Shown: positions 41,500 through 50,937, counted from the stretch's first letter. The stretch: DNA of 64,000 bases from Panacagrimonas sp963975245 (GCA_963975245.1 CAXBFJ010000003.1:186001-250000), one strand, 5' to 3'. Translations and numbers: made by a program. The notes: a model not told the origin generated them from the letters alone.

Positions 41500-42390
41500 T
41501 CAAAGTTCTACGTCGAGTCCCATGCCAGTGGCTTCAGGACCGTGACCAAACACATCAAGCAGGTGGTACTGCTGGTTATCACTGGATTTCGCGGCGCCCC
41601 ATCCCAACTCCATCAGCCATCCGGATGGCGTCGCTGAGTAGAAGGTCAAGGCCTTGTCATTGGAATGCTTGCCGAGCTGCAGAGCCACTGGGATGTCACG
41701 CTTGCGCACGATGTCGTGAGACAGTCCGAGATCATCCAATTCCTGATACTCAATCATCATGTGATTGAGCTTCTTGTCACTTGGAATACCGAATGCAATG
41801 GAATGCTGGCGATCATTGCAGTGCATGAAGATCGGCTTGGCCAGCCCCATCGGCGTCTGCAGGTGGTACTCGACTGCCCCTTTCAGGCCCAGCAAGCTAT
41901 AAAACTTGTAAGACGCCGCAGGGTCCGCGGACTGCACCAGGATATGTCCCAGGCCCTGGGAACCCGTGACGAACTTGCCGTGCATGCGTCGACCTGGATG
42001 AAACGGGAGATGCTGATCCACCTGTGGCGCATAAAAGATTTCAGTCGCGATTCCCGAAGGGTCCTGCAACTTGAGCAGTCCCAGCACGCGACGCTCGGCA
42101 CATTCTTCTGGCGTCCCCGGCCTGCAGTCGATGCCAGCGTCCTTAAGTATTGTCTGCGCCCGCTCCAGCGCCGCCGCATCAGGCACACGCCAACCCATAT
42201 AGAGCATGTCGTCACTCGGGCCGGTATGAACGACGAAGCGGTGGTGCCAGTTATCCATGCGCAGATAGAAGCGATCGGCTTCCTGCTCGTCGAAAGCCTC
42301 CATCCCGACACATTGCGTGGCGTAATCTTTCCAGGCTTGGGGGTCGGATACTTCCAGCCCCAGATAACCCAATTCACTAACTCCGATCAT
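41500..42390 (-). CDS. Type I extradiol dioxygenase (VOC fold, BphC/HsaC-like)
   Basis: The 296-aa protein has two repeated VOC-type halves. Putative Fe(II) ligands are His149 (GLGHILV), His210 (LNHMMIEY) and Glu261 (WLMELGWG), and His196 and Tyr251 are candidate second-sphere residues. This matches catechol-cleaving enzymes such as 2,3-dihydroxybiphenyl 1,2-dioxygenase. It would meta-cleave a catechol made by the pathway. No ring-cleavage hydrolase (HsaD/BphD-like) is adjacent; the alpha/beta hydrolase at 6931 is far away. Confidence 0.92.
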   Translation of the reverse strand: MIGVSELGYLGLEVSDPQAWKDYATQCVGMEAFDEQEADRFYLRMDNWHHRFVVHTGPSDDMLYMGWRVPDAAALERAQTILKDAGIDCRPGTPEECAERRVLGLLKLQDPSGIATEIFYAPQVDQHLPFHPGRRMHGKFVTGSQGLGHILVQSADPAASYKFYSLLGLKGAVEYHLQTPMGLAKPIFMHCNDRQHSIAFGIPSDKKLNHMMIEYQELDDLGLSHDIVRKRDIPVALQLGKHSNDKALTFYSATPSGWLMELGWGAAKSSDNQQYHLLDVFGHGPEATGMGLDVEL

Positions 42391-42428
42391 TCTTCCTCCA
42401 GGATTACCGCTTTCAGTTTGGTAGGCGT

Positions 42429-43997
42429 CTAAATCGCCATATGCTTGGACGAATCAATGCCAAGGTCTTCCATGATCTTCATTGCCGTAGCGCGGCCGCC
42501 ACCGGTAATGGCGCCACCCGGATGCATGAAGGGTCCCGCCAGATAAAGTCCCTGTGCGCCGGGCACCGCGTACTGGGCAAGTCGAGGTGTGGGTCTACGT
42601 CCCATCAGCTGATGCTGGAACATACCGATACCCATGAAGTCGCCGCCTTGAAACGAAGGCGACCAATGGTTCTGGTCTTCTGGCGACTCCGCCATGCCGG
42701 CCAGAATGTTGTCGTCATCCATGTTGGTCGTGTACTTGCGCAACTCCTGCATCATCCAGTCTTTGGCACGATCCCGCGCTTCATCATTCCAGCCGCCATT
42801 GAGTTTGCGCGGCGCAAAGTTGAAGAAGTACAAGGTGTGTTTGCCGTCCGGGGCACGCGTTGAATCATGCACCGACATCTGCGCAAGAATGGCGGCCAGA
42901 CGGCTAGGCATACGCCCTGCCCCCACGTCATCAAAGACCTGTTTCAGGTCAGCCAGACGGGAGGGAACTGCCTGAACCAGTAGCGCATCATTGACTTCGG
43001 CACACCGATAGTTGGGCGTTTCATTGAGCGCCCAGTGCGTCATCACCCCGCTGTGGCTGGAGAGTTCGCAGCGACGCGCCTCGTCCACCATGTCTGAATC
43101 CAGCCCCGGAATCACATCACCCAGCAGATGCGGATGAATGCTGCCAATCACCGCCTTCTTCGCAGTAATGATTTCCCCATCTGCTAGTTCAACACCGGTC
43201 GCCTTGCCCCCGGATACATGGATCTTCTTGACCAGGGTATTGGTTCGGATTTCGCCGCCGTGACTCTTGATACAAGCTGAGAGCGCATCTGAAAAGGCCT
43301 GCACCCCACCGATCACGCCCGATTCTTCCTGCGTATGGGCGACTGCTGTCGCCGAGTAGAACATCAGGCCGGTGCCGCGCTCATCCGGGTGAAGCAGAAA
43401 AATGCCCATCCACTTCATGAAGTGAGCCTTGACCTTGTCGCTCTCGAACAACTCGTCAAACAAGGCGGAACAACTCATCATCATTCCACGCAACAGTTCC
43501 TGTCCGATCGGGCTCTGGTCGAGCATCATGGCGAACTGGCCGTATGGAATGGGTGGTTTGAACATGGCCGATTTCAGCAGCGGTGCCATCTGAATCACCC
43601 GCGTGACAAAACGACGATAGCTCTCCGCGTCCTTCTCTGAAAACTTGGCGATGGCTGCACAGGTTTCATCTAGCGACACACAGGTGCTCATCCAGGTGTC
43701 GTCGTCGTAGACCGTGGCGATCGTCTTCTTGGGTGTAAAGAACTTGAGTCCAAACTTTGATTTGAGGCCCAGTTCATCATTGGCAATCATCGGATTGGCC
43801 ATGACGATGATCAGTCCTGTTGCATGAGGCTCATGCTGAAAGCCCGGCAAGGTCAACTCGCGGTTGACCAGACCTCCGCCCACCACCTCGTTCTTCTCCA
43901 GAACACAGACGCTCATGCCGGACTTGGCCAGATAGGCAGCAGCAGACAAAGCGTTGGAACCACCACCGGCAATGACGACGTCGTAGGACTTGCTCAT
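42429..43997 (-). CDS. Phytoene-desaturase-like FAD oxidoreductase
   Basis: The 522-aa protein has the Rossmann motif VVIAGGGSNALSAAAYLAKSG, the second FAD motif VLEKNEVVGGGL, and the C-terminal GLYLAGPFMHPGGAITGGGRATAMKI of the CrtI/retinol saturase/amine-oxidase superfamily. Such enzymes desaturate or oxidise isoprenoid-like lipids. In this setting it may act on a cyclic terpenoid or lipid intermediate. The stop is 38 bp from the extradiol gene start, so both are probably in one operon. Confidence 0.88.
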   Translation of the reverse strand: MSKSYDVVIAGGGSNALSAAAYLAKSGMSVCVLEKNEVVGGGLVNRELTLPGFQHEPHATGLIIVMANPMIANDELGLKSKFGLKFFTPKKTIATVYDDDTWMSTCVSLDETCAAIAKFSEKDAESYRRFVTRVIQMAPLLKSAMFKPPIPYGQFAMMLDQSPIGQELLRGMMMSCSALFDELFESDKVKAHFMKWMGIFLLHPDERGTGLMFYSATAVAHTQEESGVIGGVQAFSDALSACIKSHGGEIRTNTLVKKIHVSGGKATGVELADGEIITAKKAVIGSIHPHLLGDVIPGLDSDMVDEARRCELSSHSGVMTHWALNETPNYRCAEVNDALLVQAVPSRLADLKQVFDDVGAGRMPSRLAAILAQMSVHDSTRAPDGKHTLYFFNFAPRKLNGGWNDEARDRAKDWMMQELRKYTTNMDDDNILAGMAESPEDQNHWSPSFQGGDFMGIGMFQHQLMGRRPTPRLAQYAVPGAQGLYLAGPFMHPGGAITGGGRATAMKIMEDLGIDSSKHMAI

Positions 43998-44046
43998 GAA
44001 TCTCCTCCCAGAGAATGCTTTTTTTAGCCGTAGACTCGTGGCGCGA

Positions 44047-44256
44047 TCAGCCCCGGCGAAACAGGAAGGTCAATAGAAACCACCACATTGAAGGCGAGCC
44101 GATCAGTTTGATGACACCACGCGCCTGTTCTGGCGTGAGTCGTCCCTTGACCGGCATTGCGCCCATGACGGTGCCCTTGAACTCCAGATTCGAACCATTG
44201 CGCTCTAGCGTCTGAACTTCCATCAGGATGGAGCCATCAGTGTTGTAAATCTTCAT
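44047..44256 (-). CDS. Small conserved-looking protein heading the operon
   Basis: The start (MKIYNTDGS) follows GGAG by eight bases. The 69-aa protein has a GTVMGAMPVKGRLTPEQARGVIKL centre and a hydrophobic C-terminal anchor (WWFLLTFLFRRG). Similar small proteins occur beside lipid and terpenoid oxidation genes, as far as I recall; their function is not known. An operator palindrome lies 69-85 nt upstream. Confidence 0.65.
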   Translation of the reverse strand: MKIYNTDGSILMEVQTLERNGSNLEFKGTVMGAMPVKGRLTPEQARGVIKLIGSPSMWWFLLTFLFRRG

Positions 44257-44324
44257 CCAGCCGCTCCAGAAACGAGTCAATCCCCAAACGTGGACGAGGC
44301 GTCAAAATGACCCCTCAGCGTTCC

Positions 44325-44340
44325 GACATGCTGACATGTT
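44325..44340. promoter_or_regulatory. Operator-like palindrome, site 2
   Basis: GACATG-CTGA-CATGTT on the plus strand reads AACATG-TCAG-CATGTC on the minus strand, 15 of 16 bases identical to site 1. It lies between the AlkB copy C 3' end and the minus-strand operon starting at 44256. Confidence 0.65.
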
Positions 44341-44437
44341 AGTTAATGCCTGACAAGGCTGCTTACGCCGAATCACGCCGCTCCTTGCTGGGCCGTGACA
44401 TCTACATCAGCGTGATTCCAGCGCCAGCCCCGATCTG

Positions 44438-45562
44438 TTAACAGCCTGTCGTCGCTGCCCGCCCGACGCCCTCACCGGCCTCGCCAACCCAATCAGGCCA
44501 GCCCGCTCGCCGATTCTGCTCGCGTGCCAGTTCCCGCTCTTCCTGCGTGGCGTACTCCAGATCCCAGCGCTTGAGCGCGGGCATGATGATCTTGCGATGC
44601 CATAAGGCCGGAATCAGGGCCACAAAAAAGCAGGTAAACAGGCTCGGCATCGGAATCTGCTCCTGGTGCGGAACGAGCTTCTGATAGGGCATGTAGGAAT
44701 CTTGGTGATGACCGGCATGGTTGGTAATCTCGAACGAAACAATGCGAGACAGCTCGCTCATGTGATTCCAGACGTGACGATTGCCGATTTTTGAGCCCGG
44801 GACGCGGATCAAACCGTAGTGCTGAAAATAATTGAAAGACTCAATCCACAGGCGCGCCGCGAGCATGCCAGTCACGGTGAGCGCGACCCCAGCCCAACCG
44901 CCCACCATGAAAATTGCCGCCTGAAACAGGAGCTGCACACCCAGCCAGGACCACACCCTGTTACGCCAGTTCCCGAAGCTCAGCCCACGCTGCTTAAGCG
45001 ACCGGTTTTCTAACCTGAATCCGATGCTGAAACTCACATACAGCTCGTGCAAGGCGAACCAGTAAAGTGTCTGGCCGCGTGGCGCCGTGTCGCCATCCTC
45101 AGGCGTGCACACCTCAATATGGTGGCCGACAACATGCCCGATATCGCGGATCCCGTCGAACATGCAAATTTGAGTCACCTGACCCAGTACGCGTGAGGGC
45201 CTGTGCCGGCGATGCCATAACTCGTGTGCTGCCGGGCCGCCAGGCACCACTGAGATCCACATCAGTGAAGCAACGCTCCCGACAATCTGCGAGGCAGTAA
45301 GGTCCCCCTGAGCGATACGCCATGCAGCGAAGAAATAGATCAGAAGGGACCCGATGGCCGCCATCCACACCGGCGCGGTCGACAGGAAGCTGTTGGGCAT
45401 GTGTCGCGGACGCATGTTTCGCGGCAAAAGGCTGTCGACCAATGCCAGTACGGGAAACGTTGCAATTCCCAGCCAGACCCAGTCGCCGCCCAACACGAAG
45501 CCAGCGATGCCGACAGCCACAATGCCGTTCGGAATCAGCCAGAACTTCAGATAATCGCTCAT
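44438..45562 (-). CDS. AlkB-like membrane di-iron monooxygenase (copy C)
   Basis: The 374-aa protein starts MSDYLKFWL after GGAGGAG. Histidine boxes are HELWH (113-117), GHVVGHH (142-148), NYFQHYG and NHAGHH. It pairs with copy D: both have AAHEL, DTAPRG, the block VPH-x-E-x-IPMPSLF and a C-terminus ending in Gly-Cys. It comes directly after the AttH-like gene on the same strand and ends the leftward transcript from the crotonase/SDR cluster. Confidence 0.88.
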   Translation of the reverse strand: MSDYLKFWLIPNGIVAVGIAGFVLGGDWVWLGIATFPVLALVDSLLPRNMRPRHMPNSFLSTAPVWMAAIGSLLIYFFAAWRIAQGDLTASQIVGSVASLMWISVVPGGPAAHELWHRRHRPSRVLGQVTQICMFDGIRDIGHVVGHHIEVCTPEDGDTAPRGQTLYWFALHELYVSFSIGFRLENRSLKQRGLSFGNWRNRVWSWLGVQLLFQAAIFMVGGWAGVALTVTGMLAARLWIESFNYFQHYGLIRVPGSKIGNRHVWNHMSELSRIVSFEITNHAGHHQDSYMPYQKLVPHQEQIPMPSLFTCFFVALIPALWHRKIIMPALKRWDLEYATQEERELAREQNRRAGWPDWVGEAGEGVGRAATTGC

Positions 45563-45590
45563 TGGGAATTCTCCTCCCCGCAGGCCTCGC

Positions 45591-46715
45591 TTATATGGCG
45601 GGATGTGCCTGCACGCTCTCGTACTTGGCGTAGCCCTTTCCGACGCCGTACTCCATGATGCCGTAGCCGACCTCGTCGCCAACGCGCACCTCAATCACCT
45701 GATCGGCCAAGGTACGCACCAACTTGCGGGTTGCCGGGTCATCAAGATTCCACTTCTCATACTCAATGTGCAGCTTTCCCTTGTCATCGCCATGAAACCA
45801 GCCATTGAGACCGCCATAGAGGCCGCCCTTGAGGAAATAGCGCGCTGGCAATGTCTTGATCTCCAGCAGATGCGCGGTGCCGTCATCCAGCTTCATTTCA
45901 AACTTTGCAGAGGCAACAGACTGCCCATGCGGGTCATCAACCCACTGCACTTCGTGTGTTGCAGCTGCCATGCGTTTGGAGCGGTCCGGCCGGTGACCTA
46001 GCGGCAATACTTCCTCGCCAGAGACGTAAATGAAGTCTCCCGGAGCGCGCTCCTTGAAGAAGACATGCAAACCGCGATTGGCGAACTGCACCGTTGTCCA
46101 TGCGTAGAAGAACGGCGGATAGAACGTGACCGGTGGATGGCTCTCATCCGTTCGCATTTCCGCGCGAATGCCCCATGAATGATCACGTTGCCCCAGCCAT
46201 GTGTCCGGCTCGATCTGGTAGCGCTTTCCGTCTACCTCCAGCCAGCCGCGATATGCGCCCAACTGTTGGCCGCGGGCCATGTGTTCGGTCACACGGCCAC
46301 TTCGGCGACGAAAATGTGGCTCTTCTTCGTGCGCGTTCATTGTTCCGATGAACTCAATGTCAAAGCTGAGTCCAGAGTCATTGGGTTCAAGCGATAGCCG
46401 GTGCCGCTTCAGACCTTCTAGCACCTCGATCTTCAGCGGGCCCACTGCGGTTTCCAGGGGATTGGGTCGCAAACGACGCGAGGCTCGAAAGTTGTACTGT
46501 GTCTTCCCGATGGTCACGCCAGCGAAGACATCCATGACATTTCGATTGGGGTGATATCCCAGACCAATGTCAAAAATAACCTTGCCCTTGTCCGTCCCCG
46601 AAACCGGGTGTCCGGTGTACCAGAGACGCTCCATCCAGGCAGGATCGCTGTTGCCAACGTGATCAAACGTGGTTGGCAGCTGGTGTCCAATCAGATCATC
46701 TTGTGCGGTGAGCAT
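45591..46715 (-). CDS. AttH/CrtC-like lipocalin-fold protein
   Basis: The 374-aa protein has no signal peptide and resembles the AttH/hydroxyneurosporene-synthase-like beta-barrel superfamily (WERLWYTGHP-like WMERLWYTGHPVSG, YRGWLEVDGKRYQ, LGQRDHSWGIR and a Gly-rich beta C-terminus). Such folds bind terpenoid or lipid ligands, and some hydrate double bonds. The gene is 28 bp upstream of AlkB copy C. Role inferred from the fold and location only. Confidence 0.7.
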   Translation of the reverse strand: MLTAQDDLIGHQLPTTFDHVGNSDPAWMERLWYTGHPVSGTDKGKVIFDIGLGYHPNRNVMDVFAGVTIGKTQYNFRASRRLRPNPLETAVGPLKIEVLEGLKRHRLSLEPNDSGLSFDIEFIGTMNAHEEEPHFRRRSGRVTEHMARGQQLGAYRGWLEVDGKRYQIEPDTWLGQRDHSWGIRAEMRTDESHPPVTFYPPFFYAWTTVQFANRGLHVFFKERAPGDFIYVSGEEVLPLGHRPDRSKRMAAATHEVQWVDDPHGQSVASAKFEMKLDDGTAHLLEIKTLPARYFLKGGLYGGLNGWFHGDDKGKLHIEYEKWNLDDPATRKLVRTLADQVIEVRVGDEVGYGIMEYGVGKGYAKYESVQAHPAI

Positions 46716-46867
46716 GGATATTCCTTAAACAATGGTGTGACAGCGCCGCTCTCTAGCTGATGAATTTCTAGCGGCACGGTCCAGATGGAGTGAAAACGCT
46801 TGCGGCAGTGAGACGGGATTTCCGGCCTATTGATTGCCCAGGGCTGGCGAGACGAACACTCAAGCTC

Positions 46868-47344
46868 TTAGTCAGCGCCTGAAGAGATTTCTGCGAACAT
46901 CGGCTTGGCTGAGGTTTTCAGTTCATGCTTCATCTGCTTGTCCATGAATGTTCTGAGTTCTCGTTCCAATCCTGCCCACTTCTCAGCGCCGAGCGCACTG
47001 CTTGCATTCCCGTGCCATTCAATCAGGGCGCAAATGCGCTGATCGTTGTGATCACGCTGGGCCTGCAGCTCTGCGACGCTCGCATCCGGTGCCGCTGCTT
47101 CAGGCAACTTCGGTGCTTCTACGCCTTTGAGATAGGCCTTGGCCTGATCAGCGAGTTCGAGTTGCTCCGACAATTGCTTGCCAATGAATTCAGGAGACCA
47201 CTCGGCACGAAGCTGCAGACTCTTGAGCATATAGATCACGCCAAACGCCTGGCCGCGGGCAAATTCGGTGTCAATGTGAGGAATCACTTCCTGTCGAAGT
47301 GTCGACACCATGCCGTCGATCAGGCGGTTTAATGAATTATCCAT
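46868..47344 (-). CDS. Helical hypothetical protein
   Basis: The chosen start (MDNSLNRLIDGMVS) overlaps the stop of the kinase-like gene upstream by 8 bp. The 158-aa product is mostly alpha-helical (SEQLELADQAKAYLKG, ERELRTFMDKQMKHEL) with no signal or membrane helix. It is not recognised. Tight overlap with the phosphotransferase suggests a shared role. Confidence 0.6.
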   Translation of the reverse strand: MDNSLNRLIDGMVSTLRQEVIPHIDTEFARGQAFGVIYMLKSLQLRAEWSPEFIGKQLSEQLELADQAKAYLKGVEAPKLPEAAAPDASVAELQAQRDHNDQRICALIEWHGNASSALGAEKWAGLERELRTFMDKQMKHELKTSAKPMFAEISSGAD

Positions 47345-48386
47345 GAGCAAGCATCTTCGAAATCTGGCGCAAGACCGGGGTGATCTGGGTGCCCATTGCG
47401 GGCATGCGCATGTCGTTGAAGCGACCATCCTCAAAGCAGCGGACGGCAGCAATATGGGTCAGGGCCAGCTTGACCAGTGAAAAGACCAGGTAGAACTGTA
47501 GAGAAGCCTCTTGCACCTTGAAGCCAGCTTCGCGTTCGTACTGCGCAATGAATTCTTCCTTGCTCAGCAGCCTGCAGACCAGACCTGATCCTCCGGTGTA
47601 CTGCGGCAAAAAGGCCCAGCCCAGATCTTCATGTGGATCACCCAGGTGAACCAGCTCCCAATCCAGAATGGCGGTGATCCGATCTTCGTGTTCCAGAAAA
47701 TTGCCCAGTCGATAATCTCCGTGGATCAGACTCACCCGCGGAGCCACCGGAAGATTCTGGCGCAACCAGCGAAACGCCCAGGTCAGCATCGGGTAGGACT
47801 TGAGTGCCCATCGCGTGTAGTTGCGCTCCCATTCGTCTACCTGGCGGACCGCCGCGTTTTCAACAGTGATCCCATCATCCGGGAAGCCTTCTTTCCCACG
47901 CCATTGGGTTTTGTGCAGGCCGGCAATGGCAGAGACGAACTGCGCGCCAATGTTCTTGCGATAAGACTCATCAAAACCGGAGTCATTGCCACTGACCCAA
48001 GGCACGGGCGCTGTTCCCTGAACGCGTTCGCTGATAAAGAAAGGTGCGCCCAGAATGGAGGCATCGTCGCTCCACCAGAATGAGCGCGGTGCCGGAACAT
48101 CACTACTCTCCAGAATCTTCAGCGCTGCATGCTGGGGCAAGGCACTGTAGGGCGCGAACAAACCATACGGCGGCCCCAGACGAAGGATCAGGCCCTGCTC
48201 AGAATCCGAACCTTCCTGCTTCGCGCTGAAGCCGTAGGTGATCCAGGAGAAGCCGACCGCATAGCGGGTAAATGGCCCCAACGTCCAACGACGCTGGGTC
48301 TGCTGCTGCAAATAATCAGCAAGGCGTGAATGAATTGCCGACTCATCGGACAAAAGCTCAGCTGCTTCCACTTCGACAACCGACAT
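47337..48386 (-). CDS. Aminoglycoside-phosphotransferase/choline-kinase-like protein (APH fold)
   Basis: The 349-aa protein has an APH-fold kinase: Gly-rich N-lobe, Brenner-type catalytic loop LIHGDYRLGNFL, and the Mg-binding ILDWELVHLGDPHEDLGW. This block is typical of the ACAD10/11-type kinase family that phosphorylates 4-hydroxyacyl-CoAs for elimination. Its setting among acyl-CoA enzymes fits such a role rather than drug resistance. The start is MSVVEVEAAEL at 48386; the SDR gene stops 5 bp upstream. Confidence 0.82.
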   Translation of the reverse strand: MSVVEVEAAELLSDESAIHSRLADYLQQQTQRRWTLGPFTRYAVGFSWITYGFSAKQEGSDSEQGLILRLGPPYGLFAPYSALPQHAALKILESSDVPAPRSFWWSDDASILGAPFFISERVQGTAPVPWVSGNDSGFDESYRKNIGAQFVSAIAGLHKTQWRGKEGFPDDGITVENAAVRQVDEWERNYTRWALKSYPMLTWAFRWLRQNLPVAPRVSLIHGDYRLGNFLEHEDRITAILDWELVHLGDPHEDLGWAFLPQYTGGSGLVCRLLSKEEFIAQYEREAGFKVQEASLQFYLVFSLVKLALTHIAAVRCFEDGRFNDMRMPAMGTQITPVLRQISKMLAHG

Positions 48387-48390
48387 GGCT

Positions 48391-49293
48391 TTATGCCTTC
48401 TTGGCGCGAGTGGAATGCTTCTTCGGGCCCTCGACAAGCACCTTCGGCGGAGCCTCCAGATGAAAGCCGTCGAAAGCTTCTGAATTGCACTCCTGACGCA
48501 ACGGCCCCCAACAGATGCGGGCATTGGGCGAGCCACCATCAATACGGATGCAAGCGCCGGTAATGTAGGCCGCTCCGGGTGAGAGCAAGTACACGATGGC
48601 GCTGGAAATCTCAGAGGAATTTCCCCATCGCTGCAGCGGAATCGACTTCGGGATATCGCGGAAAAACTGCTGCGCTTCGGGCTCGTAGGTATCAAGGCCA
48701 CTGCTGGCGATGCAGCCCGGGGCCACTGCATTGATCCTGACGCCATCGCTTGCCCATTCTGATGCGACGCTCTCGGTCAATGTCCACATGCCACCGCGCG
48801 CTGCGGCGGAGTGCGAGTAGTTTGGCCAGCCATGCCAGATGTCGGCAATCATGTTGACGATGGCACCGCCGTTAGCCTTCATCCAGCGCTTGTAAGTCTC
48901 GCGCATGAAAATGAATCCGCCAACAAGGTTATTGCGAACCACGGCTTCAAAACCCTTGGTGCTGATGTCCTCAGCAGGCATGCGGTACTGACCACCCGCA
49001 TTATTGACCAGACCGTCGATCTTGCCGTGCAAAGCCAGAACGGCATCGATGGTGGCAATGACACTTTCCTCTTCACGTATGTCACAGACGTGGACCGAGA
49101 CTTTGCCACCCGTGGCTTCGATCTCGGCCTTCACGGCTTCGAGCTTCTCCAGCTTGCGGCCAACAATGGCTACCGTTGCGCCCACGCTCGCAAGTTCATG
49201 CGCCGTACAGCGGCCAATGCCGCTACCACCGCCGGTCACAATCACAATCTGGCCTTCAAACAGATCAGAACGGTAAATCGATTTATAGCTCAT
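48391..49293 (-). CDS. SDR of the 2,4-dienoyl/trans-2-enoyl-CoA reductase type
   Basis: The 300-aa protein has TGGGSGIGR, NNAGG and the C-terminal TGACIRIDGGSP. At the usual Tyr-x3-Lys site it reads YSHSAAARGG, as in the DECR/PECR-like branch where the classical pair is altered (Arg in place of Lys). It probably reduces an enoyl-CoA or oxidises a hydroxyacyl-CoA. The C-terminal 40 residues are Lys-rich beyond the fold. It starts 18 bp after the crotonase stop. Confidence 0.82.
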   Translation of the reverse strand: MSYKSIYRSDLFEGQIVIVTGGGSGIGRCTAHELASVGATVAIVGRKLEKLEAVKAEIEATGGKVSVHVCDIREEESVIATIDAVLALHGKIDGLVNNAGGQYRMPAEDISTKGFEAVVRNNLVGGFIFMRETYKRWMKANGGAIVNMIADIWHGWPNYSHSAAARGGMWTLTESVASEWASDGVRINAVAPGCIASSGLDTYEPEAQQFFRDIPKSIPLQRWGNSSEISSAIVYLLSPGAAYITGACIRIDGGSPNARICWGPLRQECNSEAFDGFHLEAPPKVLVEGPKKHSTRAKKA

Positions 49294-49311
49294 ATATGAA
49301 TATTTCCCGGT

Positions 49312-50133
49312 TTAGAGCGAGCTGGATGTTTCGCCGGCGCGACCCTTGTCAGTCTTTTCAAAAAATTGTTGCGAGCGTTCCATGACGGTCTGATTGCCGC
49401 CACACAAGGCATACCCCCACATGGCCTCGACTCGCAGCTGGTCATGTAGCGGGCGTCCAATGCACTCCAGAAGTGTTTCCTTGGCTGATTCCGTCGCTGC
49501 TCGATCACAACGCAGAATCCTGGCAACCATTTCCTCGGTTGCTTCCATGAGATCGTCATGGGGCACCACCTTGTTCACCATGTTTGCCATCAATGCACGC
49601 TCGGCACTGAAAGGCTCTCCCGTGAGGATCATCTCCATCGTCAGCCCGACGCCGCAGCTATTGAGCATGCGCACGATGCCGCCATCAGCGGAATGCATTC
49701 CGCGGCGCACCTCAAAGGTGCCGAACTGCGCTCTCTCGGAGGCAACGCGGATATCGCAAGCCATGGACAGCTCAATGCCGTGCCCCAGGCACCAGCCGTT
49801 GATGGCGGCCACAATGGGTTTGGTGATACGTGACAAAGGCCCACGCGTAATACCTGACAGCCCGTCTTCGATACGCTCCCGCCCGACCATTGGACCTACT
49901 TTCTGCCACTCCGGCGCGTGTGTCTTGAGATCTGCCCCGGCCGTGAACGCATCGCCGGTTCCGGTCAGGATTGCGACGCGCACATCCGCGTCATCACGAA
50001 ATTCTTTCCACGCATCGCAGAGCAATAGATGGGTTTCATAGTCCACCGCGTTCTTGCACTCAGGACGATTAAGCGTGACGTAGGCGACCTCCCCCTTCTT
50101 CTCATAGATCACTTTCTTGCTGGTCATCTGCAT
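49312..50133 (-). CDS. Enoyl-CoA hydratase/isomerase family protein (crotonase 1)
   Basis: The 273-aa protein has GADLKTHAPEW (oxyanion hole) and both catalytic glutamates of hydratases: Glu in GHGIELSMACD and Glu in GTFEVRRG, 20 residues apart. It is a close paralogue of crotonase 2 (53874). Both carry MHxADGGIVR after the second Glu. It would hydrate an enoyl-CoA or act in ring cleavage as BadK/BadI-type enzymes do. It lies 36 bp after the MarR gene on the same strand. Confidence 0.9.
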   Translation of the reverse strand: MQMTSKKVIYEKKGEVAYVTLNRPECKNAVDYETHLLLCDAWKEFRDDADVRVAILTGTGDAFTAGADLKTHAPEWQKVGPMVGRERIEDGLSGITRGPLSRITKPIVAAINGWCLGHGIELSMACDIRVASERAQFGTFEVRRGMHSADGGIVRMLNSCGVGLTMEMILTGEPFSAERALMANMVNKVVPHDDLMEATEEMVARILRCDRAATESAKETLLECIGRPLHDQLRVEAMWGYALCGGNQTVMERSQQFFEKTDKGRAGETSSSL

Positions 50134-50169
50134 TCCCTTTTCACTAGATTGGCCTGATCTCTACGCCGG

Positions 50170-50697
50170 TCAAACCATTGCGCCCAACGGTCTCGGGCTC
50201 TTGTCCAGAGAGATGATCAGCTTATGCAGCAAGCGACTGAGTTGTTCGAATTCGTCTGCGCTCAAATCTGAAAATGCTCTCTCAATGGGCTCGCGCAACT
50301 GCGGAGCCGTCTCCTGTGCCTTGTCACGACCGGGCTGGGTAATGGTGATCACGTGGCGGCGTGCATCGCGAGGATCGATGCTGCGCTCGACGAAACCCGT
50401 GCCAATCAAATCTTCAAGTAGTCGCGTCATGTTGGCGCGGCTGGTCCCGACCATTTCACTGAGAACACCCGGTGATGCAGAACCGCTCTCGCTGGCTTCC
50501 AGCAGACAGAGAATATGAAAGGTGTTCTCGGTCAGCCCCATGCTGCGAAAGACGGGTTCGAAGAAATTGTGCAATCCGAATTCGGTGATGCGCAGGAGCC
50601 GCACCATCACCGTTCCCGGCATGGAAAGCTCCGGCATGGCACTCCCCATCAACGGCGTGCTTGCGGCAACCTGCGCCAGGCGATCAGAACCCTTCAT
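50170..50697 (-). CDS. MarR-family regulator, copy 1
   Basis: The 175-aa protein has the MarR winged helix: LSEMVGTSRANMTRLLEDLIGTGFVERSIDPRDAR. It is a paralogue of the divergent copy at 50938 (shared MVRLLRI, FFEPVFR, NxFHxLCLLxA). MarR proteins usually repress adjacent genes until a ligand binds; BadR, the MarR regulator of cyclohexanecarboxylate genes, is a functional analogue. First gene of the leftward transcript. Confidence 0.9.
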   Translation of the reverse strand: MKGSDRLAQVAASTPLMGSAMPELSMPGTVMVRLLRITEFGLHNFFEPVFRSMGLTENTFHILCLLEASESGSASPGVLSEMVGTSRANMTRLLEDLIGTGFVERSIDPRDARRHVITITQPGRDKAQETAPQLREPIERAFSDLSADEFEQLSRLLHKLIISLDKSPRPLGAMV

Positions 50698-50903
50698 ATT
50701 TGTTACTGTTGTCGTTTATCGCTGAACTATATAATCATGAACGCGCAGTGTTGAGCAAGACCGTCTGTCGGCAGTACCAGACCAACTTCCTTGGCCTGCT
50801 ACCTCTGCAACTGATGCTTTGCCGGCGCTTTCCGGCGGTCGCTTCCGACGGTTCCTCACGAGAACGTCCAAAACACTTGTCCCCGGCCTGCTCTCATGCC
50901 ACG

Positions 50904-50923
50904 ATAGTTTAGTGACTAACTAT
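50904..50923. promoter_or_regulatory. Candidate MarR operator
   Basis: ATAGTTTAGTGACTAACTAT has perfect 6-bp arms (ATAGTT and AACTAT) around an imperfect centre. It lies 14 bp before the ATG of MarR copy 2, where repressor binding would block initiation. Confidence 0.5.
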
Positions 50924-50937
50924 TGGAGTACCACCCG

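Noticed and set aside
49890..49905. TTTCTGCCAC copy resembling the AraC repeat
   Set aside because: It is inside the coding region of crotonase 1 and single, so it is likely chance.
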